Assembly (NCBI GenBank): GCA_905234125.1
Contig: CAJOGQ010000017.1
Location: 1-35,680, forward strand
From: an uncultured Bacteroidaceae bacterium
GTDB lineage: Bacteria; Bacteroidota; Bacteroidia; Bacteroidales; Bacteroidaceae
DNA: 35,680 nucleotides
Reading direction: 5' to 3'
Below, piece after piece: positions 1 to 7,927 of this stretch. The position numbers were made by a program, and so were the translations under genes. Every line of letters begins with the position of its first letter. The first letter of the stretch is position 1. Below the pieces are notes generated by a model. That model saw only the letters and a program-made list of their open reading frames with translations. It did not search any database and was not told the DNA's origin.

Positions 1-48
1 AAGTTGACTTATCGTATCTTTAGCACGCTTGGCTTGCCAAGAATTGAT

Positions 49-63
49 AGTTGACAGTTGACA
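49..63. repeat. two-copy 7-bp tandem repeat (AGTTGAC)
   Basis: Two exact copies of AGTTGAC followed by an A lie in the gene-free left edge. The period matches the other 7-bp repeats of this window (1732-1759, 2291-2339, 22723-22743). Two copies alone could be chance. Confidence 0.4.
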
Positions 64-102
64 AAGCTGACGCGATGCAAGCAAGTAGGGCATCAAATGG
101 AA

Positions 103-139
103 AGAACCCGTGCAACCTTTGGGCTGTACGGGCTCTTTT
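103..139. terminator. bidirectional hairpin terminator downstream of the GH43 gene
   Basis: Positions 103-111 (AGAACCCGT) pair with 128-136 (ACGGGCTCT), nine pairs with one G-U, around a 16-nt loop. TTT follows on the plus strand, and a T-rich stretch follows on the minus strand. It lies about 95 bases beyond the stop of the minus-strand GH43 gene, so it could end that transcript as well as one entering from the left. Confidence 0.5.
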
Positions 140-148
140 AAGTGCCCC

Positions 149-191
149 TTGCCCCTGAGAAGCGTGCCCTTATCTGGTAAGGCAGGGGCAA
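149..191. other. nested inverted repeat with potential RNA structure
   Basis: TTGCCCCTG (149-157) is perfectly complementary to CAGGGGCAA (183-191). Inside, CCTTA (168-172) pairs with TAAGG (178-182) around a 5-nt loop, directly stacked on the outer arm, leaving a 10-nt bulge at 158-167. No T-tract follows, so it is not a clear terminator. It could be a 3' UTR stabilising structure of the GH43 transcript. Confidence 0.4.
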
Positions 192-231
192 AGTCTGGTT
201 AATCTGCTGAATCAGCACAAAGTGAAGGGTT

Positions 232-1371
232 TCACTCCCATCTGTCAACCCACTTGATTACTGGCACGCCATCGGTTCCAAACTCGATGGGGAGCCAGAG
301 GTGGAGGCTTTGGGAGAGGTGGCGTTCGTTCCAGATGTCGGCCATGAAGATGGGCTTTCCGTTCATCTCGTAGATGTAGGTGCCTTGGGCGCCAAAGGTC
401 TTGTTGGCTGGCATGTCACGATAGCCTGTGGCTGTACCTACAAAGGGAGAAGGATGCTGTGTCCATGGTCCCCAGATGCTCTTGGATGAGAACATACGTG
501 CCTCGTTGGGAGCCCAGCCTGTGCATCCTGAACAGATGAGCCAATAGGTGTCATCGTGCTTCACAATGCAGGGAGCCTCGTTCTGGCCACCAGGAGCCAC
601 CATCACATACTTGCCTGTGTAGTCGAGATAGTCATCGGTCAACTCGCTCACCAGGAGGGTCAGGTTCTCCTGAGAGGAGGTGATGTGATAGGCCTTGCCT
701 TTCTCATCTATGTATACGGTCATGTCACGGCTCATCTGACCGCCTTTCATGTCGCGCCAAAGATACATGCCCTTCTCGACCTCCTTGCGCCATTCGGGAG
801 TCCACCAGTCCTTCCACTTGGAGGCATCTGTCTGCTGAGCCAGTTGCTGAGCCTTCTTGTTCATGTCGAAAGGCCATTTGCCTGCATTCACACGAGTGCT
901 GCGAATGAATCGGAAGGGACCTGTGGGAGAGTCGCTTTCAGCAAAAGCCACACGGGCTGCCTCATAACCACGTCCTTTGAGTTCGAGATGGAAGAGCATC
1001 ACAAATTTCTTAGTCTTGGCATTGTAGATCACCTTGGGGCGTTCCATGATGCACCCCTTCTCGATGTCGTGGCCAGCTTCCTGACTCACGGCCAAAGCAA
1101 TCCCTTCGTTCTTCCAGGTCTTGAGGTCTTGGGAGGAATAGACGCCCACGCCTTCCTCTGTGGTGAAACCCCGATAGGGACGGTTCTCGCCATACCAATA
1201 ATACGTGCCTTCATACTGGATGATGTTGCCACCATGGGCATTGATGTGGTTGCCCTCAGTGTCCATCCAGAGCTGACCATTCACTTGTTCCTGTGCTTGT
1301 GTTTGTGGGGATGTCAACAAAAAAGCCATGAAGCACAGGGCAAGGCTTCTCGTCCATCGGAGTGTTTTCAT
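232..1371 (-). CDS. secreted GH43-family glycoside hydrolase (exo-beta-1,3-galactanase-like)
   Basis: A 379-residue exported hydrolase with a signal peptide ending about residue 27 (TQAQ). The remainder reads as a GH43 five-bladed propeller: WMDTEGNHINAHGGNI at 35-50 followed by a TYYWYGE strand, a conserved Glu in IMERPKV (E110), and a second in QNEAPCI (E265), the likely general acid. The DTxGxxINAHGG start and the later TFGAQGT segment (Q329) recall GH43 subfamily 24, the exo-beta-1,3-galactanases, which are reported to use Gln in place of the usual Asp base. The subfamily assignment is from memory and moderate. An insertion of about 45 residues (165-210) separates two blades. It is the second gene of a two-gene unit, 6 bp after the Dabb gene. 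It probably acts in the periplasm on plant side chains such as arabinogalactan. Confidence 0.82.
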   Translation of the reverse strand: MKTLRWTRSLALCFMAFLLTSPQTQAQEQVNGQLWMDTEGNHINAHGGNIIQYEGTYYWYGENRPYRGFTTEEGVGVYSSQDLKTWKNEGIALAVSQEAGHDIEKGCIMERPKVIYNAKTKKFVMLFHLELKGRGYEAARVAFAESDSPTGPFRFIRSTRVNAGKWPFDMNKKAQQLAQQTDASKWKDWWTPEWRKEVEKGMYLWRDMKGGQMSRDMTVYIDEKGKAYHITSSQENLTLLVSELTDDYLDYTGKYVMVAPGGQNEAPCIVKHDDTYWLICSGCTGWAPNEARMFSSKSIWGPWTQHPSPFVGTATGYRDMPANKTFGAQGTYIYEMNGKPIFMADIWNERHLSQSLHLWLPIEFGTDGVPVIKWVDRWE

Positions 1372-1377
1372 ATCTTC

Positions 1378-1686
1378 TTATTTGATTTCAAAATCCAGAC
1401 AACTGCGCTGCACGGTGTAGGGCCGTACCTTGGTGTTGGCTACAGCCACGTGTTCAGGATGCTGGGCATAACCTTTCAGGGCATCCTCCGATTCGAGGGT
1501 GCTGTCTAACATGACATCGGCATTGGAGGAGGCCAGTCTGCCGTCGATGTTCACCTTCACGTCCAAGAGTCCAGGCACCTTGCCAACCAGTCCTTCGAGT
1601 CCTTGCTTGATGCCTTGCTTCACTTGCTTTTTCTCGTCTTCCGAGAGTTCTGGATTCAATGTCCAGAGGATAATGTGCTTAACCAT
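1378..1686 (-). CDS. Dabb (stress-responsive A/B barrel) domain protein
   Basis: A 102-residue cytoplasmic protein that fits one Dabb domain, a dimeric ferredoxin-like alpha/beta barrel. It shows the typical start MVKHIILWTL, a helix rich in Glu/Lys, an LLDVKV strand, and the HPEHVAVA segment near the end. Enzymatic role is unknown for most members. It is the first gene of the unit with GH43, and a -7 promoter element lies 29 bases upstream of its ATG. The pairing with a glycosidase does not define a function. Confidence 0.85.
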   Translation of the reverse strand: MVKHIILWTLNPELSEDEKKQVKQGIKQGLEGLVGKVPGLLDVKVNIDGRLASSNADVMLDSTLESEDALKGYAQHPEHVAVANTKVRPYTVQRSCLDFEIK

Positions 1687-1714
1687 AATGATGAGTATTT
1701 GTTAATCAATGGTG

Positions 1715-1722
1715 CAAAGGTA
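1715..1722 (-). promoter_or_regulatory. Bacteroidota -7 promoter element for the Dabb-GH43 unit
   Basis: On the minus strand this reads TACCTTTG, matching TAnnTTTG. At a 19-nt spacing the -33 position reads TTTC (1742-1745), a near match to TTTG that falls inside the 7-bp repeat. Confidence 0.6.
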
Positions 1723-1731
1723 ATAATTTTA

Positions 1732-1759
1732 AGTGGAAAGTGAAAAGTGAAAAGTGAAA
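1732..1759. repeat. four-copy 7-bp tandem repeat (AGTGAAA)
   Basis: AGTGGAA at 1732-1738 is followed by three exact copies of AGTGAAA to 1759. It lies between the divergent Dabb and recX promoters, covering the -33 region of the Dabb promoter. The same unit recurs at 22723-22743 upstream of another minus-strand promoter. Confidence 0.85.
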
Positions 1760-1798
1760 AAATTGCTGCCGCATGGGGGGACATCCACTTTATTTCCT

Positions 1799-1806
1799 TA
1801 ACTTTG
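1799..1806 (+). promoter_or_regulatory. -7 promoter element for recX
   Basis: TAACTTTG matches TAnnTTTG and is followed by GC. No TTTG is visible at the expected -33 spacing. It lies 21 bases before the recX ATG, which argues against a start further upstream at 1747. Confidence 0.55.
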
Positions 1807-1827
1807 CAACAAACTTTCATTTTGAGC

Positions 1828-2310
1828 ATGGAAAGAAGGCAACATAACTACACGGAACAGGAGGCTTACCTGAAGTTGTCTGCCCAGTGTGCCATGAGTG
1901 AGCAGTGCTGTCACGACATGATGAGAAAGATGAGGAACTGGCAGATGGACACGGAAGTGGCTGAGAAGGTGGTGGCAAGGTTGGTGAAGGAAGGTTTCAT
2001 CAATGAGGAACGGTATGCCCGTGCCTTTGTGAGGGACAAGTTTCTTTACAACCATTGGGGCAAGGTCAGAATTGAACATGAACTGAAGATGAGGCACATC
2101 GCCCCCAAGCACATCGAGGCAGGTCTGGAAGAAATTGAGGAAGAGGACAACTTGGAGGCACTCAGAAGGCTCATTGAGAAGAAACGACCCTCCGTGAAGG
2201 GAAAGAGCGACTATGAAATCAAGGGAAAACTCATCCGCTTTGCCTTGAGCAGAGGATTTGAGATGGATGATATTCTTGAAGTGGTGGAGGGGTTAGAGTT
2301 TGGGGTATAG
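1828..2310 (+). CDS. recX: regulatory protein RecX
   Basis: A 160-residue all-helical protein that in characterised bacteria binds RecA and limits filament extension. The RecX core is clear: LVKEGFINEERYARAFVRDK near residues 53-72, then a GKVRIEHELK segment, and repeated three-helix units to the end. I start it at ATG 1828 because the -7 element at 1799-1806 lies inside the longer open frame from 1747, and 160 residues is a normal RecX length. The last codons and the TAG stop lie inside a 7-bp tandem repeat (2291-2339), so the C-terminal tail may vary between strains. comF follows 31 bases later on the same strand. Confidence 0.93.
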   Translation: MERRQHNYTEQEAYLKLSAQCAMSEQCCHDMMRKMRNWQMDTEVAEKVVARLVKEGFINEERYARAFVRDKFLYNHWGKVRIEHELKMRHIAPKHIEAGLEEIEEEDNLEALRRLIEKKRPSVKGKSDYEIKGKLIRFALSRGFEMDDILEVVEGLEFGV

Positions 2311-2339
2311 AGTTTAGGGTTTAGAGTTTAGGGTTTAGG
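2291..2339. repeat. seven-unit 7-bp tandem repeat spanning the recX stop codon
   Basis: Seven units stay in register: GGTTAGA, GTTTGGG, GTATAGA, GTTTAGG, GTTTAGA, GTTTAGG, GTTTAGG. The first three are degenerate and include the end of recX, with TAG at 2308-2310. The last four are near-perfect and run to 2 bases before the comF ATG at 2342. Confidence 0.9.
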
Positions 2340-2341
2340 GA

Positions 2342-3094
2342 ATGAACGTATGGGCTGACATAGTGGATTTCTTGTTTCCTCGCCGATGTGTGATGTGTGG
2401 CAATCGTCTGACAGCACAAGAGAAGCACCTCTGCACGGTCTGTTTCATGCGTCTGCCACTGACCGATCACCACAAAGTGGAGCACAGCCTGTTGGAGAAG
2501 CAGTTTTGGGGGCTCTTCCCTGTGGGTAAGGCTGTGGCCATGTTTCACCATGCTGGCGAGAAGACACGTCATATCCTATATAACATCAAATATTGGGGAC
2601 ATCCAGAATTGGCCACCTATCTGGCCACCATCTATGCCAAGGAACTGCAGGAACACCACTTCTTTGAGGGTATAGATGCCATCATCCCTCTGCCCCTCCA
2701 TTGGCGTCGTCAACTCAAACGTCACTACAACCAGAGCCACTACATAGCCCGAGGCATCAGCAAAGTGACAGGACTTCCCATCTATAAAAATGTGGTGAAG
2801 AGAACAGCCAACAACCCCTCACAAACCCACATGAATGCCCAACAGCGTTTAGAGAACGTGAAGGAAATCTTCACCCTCAAACAACCAGAAGCCATCGAAG
2901 GCAAGCACCTCTTGCTCGTGGATGATGTGACCACCACTGGAGCCACTCTCACCTCTTGTGCCAAGGAACTGGCCAAATCCCCTGGTGTGACCATCTCCAT
3001 CCTCACCCTCGCTATAGCTTCACGAACACCAGTCCCTGCTCCAGAGCAAGACTACATCGACCCGTCTGCCTTTGGTGTTCCTCTACTCAACTGA
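2342..3094 (+). CDS. ComF-family phosphoribosyltransferase
   Basis: A 250-residue protein with the two parts of the ComF family. Near the N-terminus is a zinc-ribbon-like pair, CVMCG (about residues 17-21) and CTVC (31-34). At the C-terminus is a type I phosphoribosyltransferase fold with the PRPP-binding loop LLLVDDVTTTGAT (about 183-195). ComF proteins act in DNA uptake in naturally competent bacteria, but the biochemical role in Bacteroidota is not settled. The ATG directly follows the 7-bp repeat, so copy number could change spacing for translation initiation. The phosphatase gene lies 30 bases downstream, probably in the same transcript. Confidence 0.9.
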   Translation: MNVWADIVDFLFPRRCVMCGNRLTAQEKHLCTVCFMRLPLTDHHKVEHSLLEKQFWGLFPVGKAVAMFHHAGEKTRHILYNIKYWGHPELATYLATIYAKELQEHHFFEGIDAIIPLPLHWRRQLKRHYNQSHYIARGISKVTGLPIYKNVVKRTANNPSQTHMNAQQRLENVKEIFTLKQPEAIEGKHLLLVDDVTTTGATLTSCAKELAKSPGVTISILTLAIASRTPVPAPEQDYIDPSAFGVPLLN

Positions 3095-3124
3095 TATTTC
3101 AACCATCAAACAACATCTACATAT

Positions 3125-3583
3125 ATGAAACGTATTCTTTTTGTCTGTCATGGAAACATCTGCAGAAGTCCGATGGCGGAGTTCGTGATGAAGGATTTGG
3201 TCAGGAAAGCAGGCCGTGAAGGGGATTTCTATATCGAGTCAGCTGCTACATCGACAGAGGAATTAGGCAATCCCGTCTATCCGCCTGCTCGTCAGAAGTT
3301 GGCCGAACATGGTCTTTCGTGCAAGGGGAAGACTGCACGCCAGATGAATCGGCGAGACTATGAGGAGTTTGACTTGTTGATCGGTATGGACACATGGAAC
3401 ATCCGCAACATGGAGCGTATCAGCGGAGGAGACAGAGCGCACAAGATTCATCGTCTACTTGACTACACACAGCGTCCTGGCGATGTGGCTGACCCTTGGT
3501 ACACGGGCAATTTCGAGGCCACATGGCGTGATGTATTGGAAGGATGTCAAGCGTTGCTTGATACAATGATTCCTACAAATTAA
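3125..3583 (+). CDS. low-molecular-weight protein-tyrosine phosphatase
   Basis: A 152-residue cytoplasmic phosphatase. The catalytic P-loop CHGNICRS (CX5R) is at about residues 8-15, and the general-acid DPWY motif is about residue 120. Length and architecture are standard for the family. Family members dephosphorylate bacterial tyrosine kinases of polysaccharide export or arginine-phosphorylated proteins; no matching kinase is in this window, so the substrate is open. It is probably cotranscribed with recX and comF. Confidence 0.93.
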   Translation: MKRILFVCHGNICRSPMAEFVMKDLVRKAGREGDFYIESAATSTEELGNPVYPPARQKLAEHGLSCKGKTARQMNRRDYEEFDLLIGMDTWNIRNMERISGGDRAHKIHRLLDYTQRPGDVADPWYTGNFEATWRDVLEGCQALLDTMIPTN

Positions 3584-3656
3584 CAAAAATTTGCCATAAA
3601 TCCATTTTTTTTGCAATTTATTGTGGAAAAAGGTGTGTGTGTTGTGAAAAAATATT

Positions 3657-3664
3657 TATCTTTG
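3657..3664 (+). promoter_or_regulatory. -7 promoter element for the DUF4421-type gene
   Basis: TATCTTTG followed by GC matches TAnnTTTG. No TTTG lies at the -33 spacing. The next gene starts 70 bases downstream, giving a moderately long AT-rich leader. Confidence 0.55.
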
Positions 3665-3734
3665 CAACCGAATCACTCATTATTGTATTCAAACCTTGAC
3701 ATAAGTATCAATAACTAACTATAATTTCAAAAAC

Positions 3735-5042
3735 ATGAGAATAATCGCAATGAACAAAAAAATTGTTGTCGGCCTTATTGTTTTGCTGGCTTCATCCATT
3801 TGTATGGCACAAGAAGAGGGAGGGAAAAAAGGACTCTTCCACCATGTGAAGAAAATCGCCGATGCCACTATGGTGCATGGTGTGGACACCAACTACATCA
3901 AGACTCCCAAGCAGCCTTGGCAGGTCAGCATCAAGAGCCGTGTGTCGCAAACAGACTTGCAGATGCACTCCACCGTTGATGGAGCTGAATTATTCGATGG
4001 AGAGGGCACGATGCCCTTGATCAGGGGTGTGGGTGACATGGCAACCGATCCTCGCATCATGACTAAAGTATCCACATCGATAGGTGTGAAAGTGGGCTAC
4101 AAGGGATTGAGCGCCAGTTATTCCTTCCCTATCGGTGGAGACAAGAGCCAGAATCTTTCGTTGAAAAGCGCAGGCCGCTGGTTTGCTTTGAACCTTCGCT
4201 GGCACAAGTTTAAGACGAGAACCCTGAGAACACACTATTCTGGAACTGTACAAAAGAGAGATTATAATGATCAAACGGAAGACATCTATTCCGCTCCTTG
4301 GGGGGATACAGCCGGATGGGATGAGACGGAAAAGGAACAATTACCCTCTGACATGTCCATCAAAACACTGATTTTCGATGGTTTCTACATCTTCAACCAC
4401 AAGAAATTCTCTTATGCTGCTGCCTATAACCAGAAGACCATTCAGGCTCGTTCGGCAGGATCACCTATCGTAGGATTGATGGGCTACTATGCGGATTTCA
4501 AATACAATGACCAACGTAATGCCGAATTAATCTATTTTATGGATGATATTGGACGTTTGCGTCAGTATCAGTTGGCTATAGGTGCTGGCTACGCCTACAA
4601 CTTCGTGCCCGCCAAGGGATGGCTCATCAGTGGTATGTTCATGCCAATGCTGACGGCTGTGAACCGCACTAAAATCAACACCTACACGAGCAATTTTAAG
4701 GAGCTCTCGAACGAAAAACTTTTATTATATGCTTTCATAGAATATGCGAAAGAGATGAGAGAGCAAGGTGCTGAAGGCTATGAAGATATAGATTTTGAAA
4801 ATATAGAAACCGAATTAGAAAATGAGTATCTAAACCAGTATAGAATAGAAAGCACAGGCACGCGCTCACGCAACAACCGCCTTGCCCTGAACTTCACCGC
4901 TCGCCTGTCCATCACCTACAACTGGAAACGCTATTTCATCAATGCCAATGGCCAGTTCAACAACTTCAACTACAAGCACGATGCAATGCATGGCCATCTG
5001 AACGACTGGTACATCAACGCATCAGTGGGTGTGAGATTGTAA
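3735..5042 (+). CDS. DUF4421-like probable outer-membrane beta-barrel protein
   Basis: A 435-residue exported protein of unknown function. The signal peptide ends around residue 25 (SICMAQ). The start could also be the ATG at 3750, which gives a more compact signal peptide. The region after residue 48 (VDTNYIKTPKQPWQVSIKSR) resembles the opening of DUF4421, a Bacteroidota family. The rest shows alternating aromatic strands (LALNFTARLSITYNW, FINANGQFNNFNY) and ends VGVRL, typical of a barrel. Residues about 325-360 are unusually acidic and AT-rich, like an inserted extracellular loop. It has its own promoter and is followed by a long hairpin at 5115-5151. Confidence 0.72.
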   Translation: MRIIAMNKKIVVGLIVLLASSICMAQEEGGKKGLFHHVKKIADATMVHGVDTNYIKTPKQPWQVSIKSRVSQTDLQMHSTVDGAELFDGEGTMPLIRGVGDMATDPRIMTKVSTSIGVKVGYKGLSASYSFPIGGDKSQNLSLKSAGRWFALNLRWHKFKTRTLRTHYSGTVQKRDYNDQTEDIYSAPWGDTAGWDETEKEQLPSDMSIKTLIFDGFYIFNHKKFSYAAAYNQKTIQARSAGSPIVGLMGYYADFKYNDQRNAELIYFMDDIGRLRQYQLAIGAGYAYNFVPAKGWLISGMFMPMLTAVNRTKINTYTSNFKELSNEKLLLYAFIEYAKEMREQGAEGYEDIDFENIETELENEYLNQYRIESTGTRSRNNRLALNFTARLSITYNWKRYFINANGQFNNFNYKHDAMHGHLNDWYINASVGVRL

Positions 5043-5114
5043 ATCAGAATATACGAGTTAAGAACTTAGAGCTCGATAAAGTCAATTACAAGGATTTAAG
5101 ATGTTGAATCCACA

Positions 5115-5151
5115 ACCGCCTCCTCTATTCGTCAAGAGCAGAGGAGGCGGT
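5115..5151 (+). terminator. strong hairpin after the DUF4421-type gene
   Basis: ACCGCCTCCTCT (5115-5126) pairs perfectly with 5140-5151 over 12 bp, GC-rich, around a 13-nt loop. No clear T-tract follows. It is best read as a transcript end or 3' stabilising hairpin, isolating the upstream gene from the promoter at 5246. Confidence 0.6.
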
Positions 5152-5245
5152 CATAATGTCTGCACTTTCCGACGATGCCATAATGCCTAAAATATGTGGT
5201 TTTGACAAGAAAGGATGTCATAAACGTAAAAAAATCCCTTTTTAT

Positions 5246-5276
5246 TTTGAATAATGCTCAGTTACTCTTACCTTTG
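5246..5276 (+). promoter_or_regulatory. full Bacteroidota promoter (-33 and -7), nearly leaderless
   Basis: TTTG at 5246-5249 and TACCTTTG at 5269-5276 are separated by 19 nt, matching the consensus. The first usable ATG is at 5281, only 4 bases after the -7 box, so the mRNA would have almost no 5' leader. This rules out the ATG at 5254, which lies within the promoter. Confidence 0.8.
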
Positions 5277-5280
5277 TAGC

Positions 5281-5631
5281 ATGAAAATGATGACAAAGCG
5301 ACATGTTTCTTCGATTGTGTTGTTGGCAGTGTTCCTGCCGATGTTTTTGCTGTCGTCATTTCATGTACATCCAGATCTTCATCAGGAAGAGGGTGAGTGC
5401 AAGGAGTGTGTGCATCATCAGCCACATGCTGGACACTTTGGCAATCAGACGTTCTGTTCGTTCGATTGCGTGTTGTGCCAGTTCCTCACGCTACCATTCT
5501 TGTTGGCTCCGATAGTTGTATTCACCGCAAAAAGATTGATTTATTTAGCCTCCCAATGCGAAGTGGAGCAGGGTATTGCTTCCGGCATGGGTGGCATTGT
5601 CTTCGGTCGTGCTCCTCCAATGGTTCATTAA
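5281..5631 (+). CDS. small His/Cys-rich membrane protein upstream of a TonB receptor
   Basis: A 116-residue protein with an N-terminal hydrophobic segment (about 10-27), a metal-ligand-rich stretch (H28, H30, H34, C40, C43, H45, H46, H49, H52, C59, C63, C66), then a second hydrophobic segment (about 64-83). I cannot assign a named family with confidence; small periplasmic His-rich proteins of this build often accompany metal uptake genes. The ATG at 5281 is chosen because the promoter at 5246-5276 precedes it directly; ATGs at 5287 and 5290 are alternatives. The TonB receptor starts 51 bases after the stop. I infer a role in zinc, copper or heme handling for that receptor. Confidence 0.75.
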   Translation: MKMMTKRHVSSIVLLAVFLPMFLLSSFHVHPDLHQEEGECKECVHHQPHAGHFGNQTFCSFDCVLCQFLTLPFLLAPIVVFTAKRLIYLASQCEVEQGIASGMGGIVFGRAPPMVH

Positions 5632-5682
5632 TCAGAAAGAGAGAATCTAACAACAAGCACAATTTTATTTAAATCAATTTGT

Positions 5683-7782
5683 ATGAAGACAAGATATGTG
5701 ATGTTGTCTTTGTTGTGTTACGCAACAGCAATGACGGCTCAAAATAATCATGTAGACACATGTGGCGTACAGCATGAGAAGGATTCTGCAGACGTGTTCT
5801 ATCAGCATTTGCAATTGAACGAGGTGATGGTGACAGGTGTGACGGGTGACACGAAGTTGAAGTACGCAACGGCACCAATTACTTTGGTGACAGGCAAGGA
5901 ACTCCGTGAGACAACCTCCACCAACATCATCGACGCAGTGGCCAAGCAACCAGGCATGGCACAAGTGACAACAGGTAGTGGTATCTCAAAGCCTATCATC
6001 CGTGGATTGGGTTATAACCGCATCATCGTGATGAACGAAGGTGTGCGACAAGAAGGTCAGCAATGGGGCGATGAACATGGGGTGGAGATTGATGGTGCGA
6101 ACGTGGGTTCTGTGGAGATTCTGAAGGGACCAGCCTCGCTCATGTATGGTTCTGATGCGATGGCTGGTGTGTTGATTCTGCATAGTGCTCCATCGCCCTT
6201 GGATGGTGAGGTGAGAGCCAATGCGAGTACTGAATACCAAACGAACAACGGGTTGTTCGCTTATTCGCTGAATGGAGCAGGCAATCATGGTGGTTTTGTG
6301 TGGGACGCACGTTTCTCCGACAAGATGGCACACGCCTATCAGAACAAGTATGACGGCTATGTGCCTGGTTCGCAGTTCAGGGAACGGGCAGGCCGACTGA
6401 TGTTGGGACTGGAGAAACATTGGGGTCATTCACGTCTGATATGGACTTGTTACCATCTGACTCCCAGCATCATAGAAGGTGAACGAGATGAGGAAACAGG
6501 CGATCTGGAATGGACGACAGAACGCCACAAGACATACTCGAAGACATTGCCTTTCCAGCAGGTGAAGCACTACAAGGCGGTGTGGGACAATGCCGTCAAT
6601 CTGCCTCATGGAAACCTGAAGGCTGTAGTGGGCTATCAGCAGAACCGTCGGCAGGAGTTTGAGGAGTCGATGGATGACTATGAGGTGTTTTTCAAGTTGC
6701 ACACGGTGACGTATGATGTGAGGTATCTGACCCAAGAGTTCGATGGATGGAAAGTGGCATTAGGTGTAAACGGCATGTGGCAACAGTCCCAAAACTTAGG
6801 TGAAGAAGCGCTGATTCCTGAGTATCACCTGTTCGACATCGGAGGTTATGCCACTGCAAGCAAGACATGGGAACGCTGGACGTTGAACGGAGGACTGCGC
6901 TATGACAACCGTCATCTGAAACATGACCAAACCAACCGCTTCGATGGTGTGACGGGCAGTGTAGGAATGGTATGGAATGCCGACGACCATTGGAATGTGC
7001 GTCTGAATGTGGCCAGAGGATTCCGTGCGCCCAACATGAGTGAGTTAGGAGCAGATGGTGTGCATGAGGGGACGGTGCGTTATGAGTTAGGCAATGCCAA
7101 CTTGAAGTCTGAATTCAGCTGGCAGGCCGACATAGGTGTGGACTTCACCTCACACTATGTGTCAGCACAGGTGGCACTTTTTGCCAATCGCATCGAGAAC
7201 TACATCTTCACCAAACGCATCAATGTGGTGATGGAAGAGGGTTACAACACCTACGAATACACGCAAGGCGATGCCCGACTCTTAGGTTTTGAAGCTGGCG
7301 TGGATGTGCATCCCATGCACCGTCTGCATTTTGGTAACACCTTCTCATACGTGGATGCTCGTCAACTGCATCAGCCAGAAGAAACTCGCTATTTGCCCTT
7401 CACGCCCGCACCTCGCTGGACGTCAGAGCTGAAGTATGAGTTGACCCATCATGGCAAGGTGCTGAATAATGCTTATGTGGCTGTAGGCTTGGAGTGCTAC
7501 CTGCGTCAGAACCACTACTACAAGGCGGAGCAGACAGAGACTTACACACCCAGCTACACCCTCCTGAACCTCTCGGCAGGCACAGACCTCATGTGGCACA
7601 AGAAAAAATTGGCAGAAGTTTATGTGACAGCCGAAAACCTCTTCAACCGTGCCTACCAGAACCATCTGAGCCGTCTGAAATATACAGATATCAATGTGGC
7701 GACAGGACGCATGGGTGTGTACAATATGGGCAGAAATGTGGTGATGAAGGTGGTGGTACCTCTGGTGTTTGAAACAAAGTAA
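5683..7782 (+). CDS. TonB-dependent outer-membrane receptor, likely metal or metal-ligand uptake
   Basis: A 699-residue receptor with a signal peptide ending at about residue 20 (MTAQ), a TonB-box-like EVMVTG at 47-52, a plug domain to about 165 (IIRGLGYNRIIVMNEGVRQEG, VGSVEILKGPASLMYGSDAMAGV), and a 22-strand-type barrel ending in VVMKVVVPLVF. It lacks the N-terminal carboxypeptidase-like domain of SusC proteins and has no SusD partner, so it is a classical metal, heme or vitamin-type receptor. The preceding His/Cys-rich protein favours a metal cargo. The plug motif recalls ZnuD/Cir-type receptors, but the substrate is inferred. Confidence 0.88.
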   Translation: MKTRYVMLSLLCYATAMTAQNNHVDTCGVQHEKDSADVFYQHLQLNEVMVTGVTGDTKLKYATAPITLVTGKELRETTSTNIIDAVAKQPGMAQVTTGSGISKPIIRGLGYNRIIVMNEGVRQEGQQWGDEHGVEIDGANVGSVEILKGPASLMYGSDAMAGVLILHSAPSPLDGEVRANASTEYQTNNGLFAYSLNGAGNHGGFVWDARFSDKMAHAYQNKYDGYVPGSQFRERAGRLMLGLEKHWGHSRLIWTCYHLTPSIIEGERDEETGDLEWTTERHKTYSKTLPFQQVKHYKAVWDNAVNLPHGNLKAVVGYQQNRRQEFEESMDDYEVFFKLHTVTYDVRYLTQEFDGWKVALGVNGMWQQSQNLGEEALIPEYHLFDIGGYATASKTWERWTLNGGLRYDNRHLKHDQTNRFDGVTGSVGMVWNADDHWNVRLNVARGFRAPNMSELGADGVHEGTVRYELGNANLKSEFSWQADIGVDFTSHYVSAQVALFANRIENYIFTKRINVVMEEGYNTYEYTQGDARLLGFEAGVDVHPMHRLHFGNTFSYVDARQLHQPEETRYLPFTPAPRWTSELKYELTHHGKVLNNAYVAVGLECYLRQNHYYKAEQTETYTPSYTLLNLSAGTDLMWHKKKLAEVYVTAENLFNRAYQNHLSRLKYTDINVATGRMGVYNMGRNVVMKVVVPLVFETK

Positions 7783-7889
7783 CCTGCTTCCGAATAACCG
7801 TTCCCCTCGAATCAGCTTTTTCTAAAAGAAAAAACAGGTGTAGAAGACAAAAAAAGTGTCAAAAAGTGGTAAATATGGGAATTTTTCAC

Positions 7890-7897
7890 TACTTTTG
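7890..7897 (+). promoter_or_regulatory. -7 promoter element for the receiver-AraC regulator
   Basis: TACTTTTG fits TAnnTTTG. No TTTG is at the -33 distance. It fixes the downstream start at 7928, because the open frame beginning at 7856 includes the promoter. Confidence 0.55.
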
Positions 7898-7927
7898 CAC
7901 CACGAAAATACTTTAGAGAGAATCATC

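Noticed and set aside
556-1509. Plus-strand open frame of 317 codons opposite the GH43 and Dabb genes
   Set aside because: It has no recognisable domain and spans two well-supported minus-strand genes; it is an antisense shadow of GC-skewed codons.
2291-2339. CRISPR array or telomere-like repeat
   Set aside because: Units of 7 bp without spacers do not form a CRISPR array, and a bacterial chromosome of this type gives no reason to expect a telomere.
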